NCBI RefSeq assembly: GCF_051020765.1
Contig: NC_134933.1
Location: forward strand, 18,015,461 to 18,079,460
DNA length: 64,000 nt
From: Lasioglossum baleicum
Taxonomy: Eukaryota > Arthropoda > Insecta > Hymenoptera > Halictidae
Direction of reading: 5' to 3'
Shown here one piece after another: positions 58,774-64,000 of this stretch (position 1 is the stretch's first letter; every line of letters begins with the position of its first letter). The notes beneath the pieces were generated by a model that was not told the origin of the DNA, did no database searches, and saw only the letters and a program-made list of their open reading frames with translations. The position numbers and the translations under genes are program-made.

Positions 58774-58775
58774 TA

Positions 58776-59449
58776 TAATTGTGCACAGAATTTGAAAAAA
58801 CTAGAGGAAAACTGAACCGAGGTCAGTGCAGTATCGTTTCATCGGAATTTCCGAGCCCCATAGACAGAAAAAGACGACGACGTTCGAGGAGGAGAGATCC
58901 AGAGGCAAGATATACACGAAACAGAGAGACACGTCGTGGATCGTCGTCGATTATCGGACCGGAAAAGGCCCCCGTACATTTTCTTCATTTTGCAACACGT
59001 CACCAGCTCCTTGCCCATTGCCCCTCCACACCTGAACTATAGTCCACTGCGACCGCAACGAGTCGCAGAGGCTCATAGAAAATTCTATTATTCTATTCTT
59101 ATCATCGGGATGACACTCGTATCGACAGCCGGATATATAATGCAACGTGAGTTTCTGTGGTTGCGGCGCCTACCGGATGCGCCCACACCGAACTTGCATA
59201 CTGAACAGCGCCTTCGTCTTCTAAGGCCCAACTAGAGGACGTGCTGGATCGTCACGGCCGCTTATTGCCGATGACCGAACGCATTCGCGGGTAATCTCTT
59301 GCAACAAATGTGCTATGAATAGAGATTTCAATTTTTTTCCATTTCTTTTTGTATTGTTTAAAACTGATGACGTGTGTCTGACCTCGTGGAAGCGATTGAA
59401 CCGTTAGAAATACGGTAGACGCTTCCTTATTTTGAATTTCTACTACCTC
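58776..59449. other. No gene recognised
   Basis: Short frames at 58779-59235 are open in all three plus frames without motifs. Nothing supported. Confidence 0.5.
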
Positions 59450-60220
59450 AATTTGCAAAGGAAATGCATCGATCATGGATGCAACCGAGTGCAACTAGAT
59501 GAACTTTGACATAGAGCGCATAACGTGTTTAATTTGTTAATTATTTTCAAGATCGAATATCCTTATCTTGATTATTGGAATGCAATAGGTGCATTGGTAA
59601 GGGTGCAATCGAGTTTTTAAATGTTTGTTAAATATTGGAATGCGAAAGAATGCATTCTTGAGAAAAGCACGGTGGACTTTGACAAAAAATTCAATAAATA
59701 GAACAATAAATAGCTTCTTTTATAGTGATGACTAGACTGCGGATCTTCATGCAAAATAAAAAATGTTTGCATTGATTGCAAGACACAGGAGCCAAAAAAT
59801 AGAAAATTCTTTTTCCTTTTAATTGTCTCTGATTAAGCTGAAATTAATACACTGATGTCCTTAAATCTTCGTAATTCGTCCACTGCTTTAAATTGCACGT
59901 GCCCATTTTTGTCATAAATGCATAAAATCCGCAGTCTAGCGATGACTATGTATTTGAAATTTGTATTTGTCAATTATTAGAATGCAAAGTAAATGCATCG
60001 ATTATGGATAATGGATGCAACCGTTAAACGAACACCGCCAATGACCTTCGACACAGAATGCAGCGTTAGCAACAAAGCGGACAGCTTTCTTATGTTATTA
60101 ATTATTCATAATATTGTTCAGGCGAATGAGTAGAATGCAAAGGAACTGCGCCGATAATAGGTGCAGCCTAGTGCAGGGTGAATGGGGAAATACGGTGAAC
60201 TTCGACTCGGATTATATTGT
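59450..60220. repeat. Degenerate tandem array around GAATGCAAAGGAAATGCATC
   Basis: Diverged units start near 59456, 59578, 59638, 59979 and 60135. They share GAATGC, then an A-rich run, then TGCATCGAT-ATGGATGCAACC and TGAACTTTGACATAGA-like phrases. Unit length is irregular (about 60-160). The array is interrupted by the hAT-like MITE at 59733-59938. Non-coding. Confidence 0.6.
59733..59938. mobile_element. hAT-like MITE, TAGACTGCGG family, full copy
   Basis: A 206-bp element with ends TAGACTGCGGATCTTCATGC and GCATAAAATCCGCAGTCTA. The flanks GTGATGAC and GCGATGAC match at 7 of 8 positions and fit nTnnnnAn. It is nearly the same subtype as 32764-32963, with TTGCATTGATTGCAAGACAC and TTAAATTGCACGTGCCC as internal blocks. 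Confidence 0.9.
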
Positions 60221-60789
60221 CCGCCGCAAGGACAACAACAACAAAAAAAGCCGAGGTGTGACATGTGCGCGCGAAATTTGAATTCTCGCCGCGCCTGATG
60301 GTATTGTTTTAATTAACAGACTGTGAATTTTAGCCCCTCGCGTCCCGTCGCGGCGTTCGTAGAACTAATTCGCCTTGTACGAGAACAATGCGTCACGATC
60401 GGCGTCGCATCTGCCACGCGATAGGTCGCCGAATGCAGCAGGACGTCCCTGGAGTCTCGCACGCGTACCCCGTTGATTGCAAAAGTGGAATGCCAGGCGG
60501 ACTGCACGCCAAAAAAGACGAGAAATATTAAAAAGGGTGTCGGAGCATGGTCCTCGGCAACGAATCTGTTAACGAGTTTGAGGAATAAAACCACTCCATC
60601 CATCCCCTGGATTCGAACTGAGCGGGCTGGGCCCGGGGTTGAAGTTGTTTGCCCGCGACCTTAGCAACCTTTCACAATCAACTAGACCGTTTAATCAACA
60701 GGAAAACAGTTTTGCATTTTCTAGCGGATTCGGATAGAACGTCATTTTTTTCTAGCAATGTGTTTTCGATTCTACGTCTGTATAACAGC
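60221..60789. other. No gene recognised
   Basis: A GC-rich patch without a supported exon. GGATTCGAACTGAGCGG near 60608 was checked as a possible tRNA B-box and dismissed. Confidence 0.5.
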
Positions 60790-61003
60790 AAGGGACTGTC
60801 GTAAAGGTTGGGGCACCGTATAAGTTGGGCCAATGCTTTTTTCCCATATTAACGCACTGGAAACACCAATGCCACGGTTCTCAACTTTATTTCTGTTTAT
60901 AAACAAACTTTTCATGACCAGTAGAAGCAACAAGCCGTGCCCAGTATAGCTGTGCCACGCAAAGGCTAGTAATATGTCCTAAAAAGTTTTATTGTATTTC
61001 TTA
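60790..61003. repeat. Interspersed repeat, family A copy 2
   Basis: The fuller copy of the repeat seen at 2808-3000, with AAGGGACTGTCGTAAAGG, GCACCGTATAAGTTGGGCC and TGTGCCACGCAAAGGCT. The same orientation as copy 1, 58 kb away. It includes the segment deleted in copy 1. Confidence 0.75.
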
Positions 61004-61226
61004 CGAATATCTCGGAAACTAAAACCGACCGCCACGAACATGCAATGGAAAAAGTTGTTTAAAATGTTGAGTTCTATAACATATTCAAAAATAATTGGCA
61101 GGGGCGTCACACACCGAAACGTTCACACGAATCTGTTTAAAGAAGAATAAATGTAAATTTTAAAAAATAACGAGGTTATATTCTATGTTAAAATAGTGAG
61201 TTTAATGACTTTTAAGCCACCCTGTA
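61004..61226 (-). repeat. TACAGGGTGGC-type repeat, inverted
   Basis: Read on the minus strand from 61226, TACAGGGTGGCTTAAAAGTC begins an AT-rich segment continuing with ATTAAACTCACTATTTTAAC. It belongs to the broad TACAGGG group of dispersed repeats. Its other end may lie near the junction with family A. Confidence 0.45.
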
Positions 61227-63365
61227 TAATGTAGAACGTACAAAGCTGTCTATAGGGAAAAGTAGTTCACAATGTTGACCTCGTCATTATATCTCAAGCT
61301 CATTGAAACCGATGACGTCACGTCGATTCCAAATAATCACTTTTCCCGTCTTAGAAAATTCTTTTTCGCTGGAAGAAACTCGTTGCACTTTAGCCACGTT
61401 TTTCTGGTATTCCCACATTTTTTTTGCATCAATCCGTAGAACGCAATCATTTCACTCGAAGATGACTCCGTCACTTTGACGAGCACAGACCGCAAACCCG
61501 TGGGCCCCGAGAGCGGCAACTAATCACTTCCTTGATGTGGTCTCTGACCAATTTTTCTTCTGCCCCTTGTCCCAGTTTAGAAATGATAACAGCATTTGCG
61601 CAATCGTTGAATTCCACCATGCAGATGTTCACCGGACTTCTTGCGCCGGCCTCTCTGTGACTTAAGCCGCACGAGTGACCTTTCAACCGAATCACCACTC
61701 GCCGATCTAGACCGCTCTCCTCCCTTCGCCACCGACATCTGCTCCTAATCAGTCTGCACCAGTCATTAAATTAAATCCTTGCCGTTCGAAGTCGAAGTTG
61801 TAACTTCACACATGCTCCGAGAATCATCAATTTTATACGAAGCTAAATGGAACTCCTATATGCATTACGCTTATTTCTGGACATTTTGTTACTTTCGAGT
61901 TACATGTGTATATTGTATACGATTCCACACAACTTCATTTATATTGTAAAACACAAATTTTAGCTGCTGTGTCGTACAATTTGTAGTTAATAAATTTTTT
62001 TTACAATATTGAACACTGTCGGACAATGGTGGATTATCCAGATCTTTAAATAATTGCATATGTGCACACGTTAAATAATTATTAGTGGCCCATAAATTTA
62101 ATAATTACTCTTTTAGTCCACAAATATTTGATGTTACATACGAGCGGTTTGAAAAAATTTAACAAGATTTTACAGCATCTAGATCCACATAAAGATCCAC
62201 GGAGTAGTTACTAGTTTAAGGATGCACAGTCAACTTCAGTGTCAACTAACGAATGAATTACGAGTATTTTCTGCGATAGGAGAATAATTTGTGCAACATA
62301 AAAATAGTAATATGATATTTAACAACCGCTGACACGAACGGTGTATTAGTTGAAGGATGCATAGACCATTCGAGAGTTAACTAACAAATAAATGATGAGC
62401 GTTCTGTGGAACTGCAACAAAAAAAATGGCAACGTGATATTTAACAATCGATGAAACGGCCGGGCAGCCATGTGTTTCTGGTGTATACGTTGAAATCATT
62501 AAGTGCGCGATTGCGCAACACCCGTAATCCCCTATCTTTGTCATGCGATTTTTAATTTGCATCGAGGCGCTGTTATCTCGCGGGCACGTACGCGTGACGA
62601 GCATCGCGAGTCGCGAACCGTGTTCTACAAACGCATGGTATTCGATTCTAAATGACTCATACCCGGGTGAAGCAATTCTGACCGCGATGCATCATCGCGG
62701 ACAATGTCGGAAACAAAGAAACACCGGTTTGTCGCTTATTGTTAGCCGCGATGGCGGCAACAGCCCGATATTGCGACAGGATTTTCCCCGCGCGCTGCGG
62801 AGGCGTTCGCGAGCAATTTTGTTCTGCTGCTTTCGAATCGATAGAGTCACCGGACTTCCCTACCAACAAGACAATCATGTTCGCGTCGTTACGCACAATT
62901 TTCCTTTCGTCTGTGTCCAATTAAAAGAATTTATTAACCCTGCGGTACATTATTCTCGAACGATGCCACACAAATTCATTATGTATACATCGTTAACCTT
63001 CGCGAGGCTGACGTCTCTGATGATTTCATGGCAGTCATTGCTATATCCATTCGAATCATTACGCATCAATTTTTGCGTATCTAAGAACCTACGTCTCTCA
63101 GATTAATGTAAAATATCAATCTGCTTATAAGATCTAATATGTATCAACAGCTCTAGCTATTAGTTTCAACCCTGACGACGAATGTCGACATTGATCACAT
63201 CATGAGCAAGCATCTCATTCTTGAAGTGGTATATGTGTAATATAAATGTATAATATAATTATGTACATACCAAAATATCTGTATATATTTGTTCATTTAT
63301 TTTATCAAGCATTTCAGATATCAACTGAGATCTATTTCTGCTGCACTGTGAGGTAAATTACAGTA
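61227..63365. other. No gene recognised
   Basis: Minus-strand frames at 61337-61698 look somewhat protein-like but have no motif I know. The GC-richer patch at 62543-63106 holds a 187-codon frame without motifs. Duplicated phrases near 62205 and 62350 (AGTTGAAGGATGCATAGACC against GTTTAAGGATGCACAGTCAA) hint at a weak tandem unit of about 137 bases. Confidence 0.45.
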
Positions 63366-63620
63366 TACAGGGTCTCAGCTGAAGGAGGCCACCTAAATAT
63401 CTCCTTTATTTTTAATGACACAAAAAATATTTAGGGCATAATTTAAACGGTATAGCAGGAGGAATATCATAGAAGAACAATTTCTTTTGCCCGGTTATTT
63501 TTTCATAGTTTTTTCAAGGTCATCGTTTTTTATTTTATGTATAGCTGTCGCAGCTGTAACAATAGCTACATGCACAGCTTTATGCTTCCGAATAATGCAA
63601 ATTACTCCTCGTAAACGTAA
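63366..63620. repeat. TACAGGGTCTCAG-type interspersed repeat
   Basis: TACAGGGTCTCAGCTGAAGG is followed by AGGCCACCTAAATATCTCC and TTTATTTTTAATGACACAAA, and then by TTTTTTCAAGGTCATCG. From memory, this resembles a dispersed repeat common in ants and bees, with a TACAGGGTG start and a GGCCACCTAAATATC block. The right end is not visible. Confidence 0.5.
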
Positions 63621-64000
63621 AAATAGGACTTTTGAGAGCGATTGCGGCCTAGATTGATCTTTTGTCTAGCGCTTTTGACTACCGAAGAACCCCATCTTTG
63701 CATCATCTAAAAACGAGAAGGCGCATCCGCACCCCTGCAACCCTGGAAACGAGAGTCTTACCCTTAAGGTTCCTCTTAATAGAGAATCGGGTTTGTTGTA
63801 AAGAAAAACTGGGGCTTTCAAGTAATATGTGATGGATACTGATGAGCACGCCACGCGAAGTGTCCGAATTCGGGTAATTGCGGCTTGATCTTTTCAAGAA
63901 ATTGGGGGATGCTTTAAGCAAGAGAATTTGATACGATTTTCGGGAAAGAAAGATATGCGCGGACAGTGGCTCAGCTAATTTTACATCGTTCGCGTTAGGA
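63621..64000. other. No gene recognised
   Basis: Short frames on the minus strand at 63666-63921 lack motifs. Nothing supported up to the window end. Confidence 0.5.

Noticed and set aside
60590..60640. tRNA-like B-box (GGATTCGAACTGAG on the plus strand)
   Set aside because: No A-box or acceptor stem at a suitable distance on either strand.
61337..61698. Protein-like minus-strand frames
   Set aside because: Two adjoining frames look less random than most but match no motif I know and have no splice sites joining them. Mentioned only.

Overview
This window looks like animal, most probably insect, nuclear DNA. A hymenopteran such as a bee is my best guess, and that is inference. AT-rich stretches full of small transposon remnants alternate with GC-rich, CpG-dense blocks that show no CpG depletion. 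No bacterial gene layout, rRNA, tRNA, CRISPR array, virus or intact protein gene was recognised. The sequence reads as intergenic DNA or the inside of very long introns. Most open frames are short or lie in GC-rich DNA open on both strands, so I did not call them.

Possible coding material is sparse. One exon-like segment (13309-13435, +) has good splice-site sequences and a 42-codon open frame. A related segment lies about 1 kb away on the opposite strand (12289-12416). A second, weaker candidate is a 51-codon frame at 29389-29544 (-). Two stretches are recognisable transposase remnants: a mariner catalytic segment with a D34D spacing (30031-30198, +) and the C-terminal end of a Stowaway/plant-type mariner transposase (42520-42744, -).

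The main content is non-autonomous DNA transposons, several with readable boundaries. They include a Transib-like element with RSS-like ends and a CGTCG target duplication (14697-15239). A hAT-like family with TAGACTGCGGA ends has at least seven copies, and five keep 8-bp target duplications fitting the hAT pattern. Another hAT-like element (50199-50365) sits inside a 17-bp minisatellite. There are two mariner MITEs (10281-10487, 45232-45452), several TTAA-bounded (piggyBac-like) elements, pogo-like termini, and Stowaway-like termini (CTCCCTCTGTCCC). Several are nested, giving relative ages: the mariner MITE lies inside a foldback repeat, and a hAT copy lies inside a pogo-like element.

The second theme is old, degenerate tandem arrays with monomers of about 108-195 bp, in at least eight places (28.7, 35.1, 39.6, 43.9, 48.1, 52.8, 56.8 and 59.4 kb). 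GC-rich blocks near 33-38, 41-42, 45.5-47.5, 48.4-49.7, 52 and 53.5-55 kb may hold regulatory DNA or untranslated exons, but nothing definite can be assigned.
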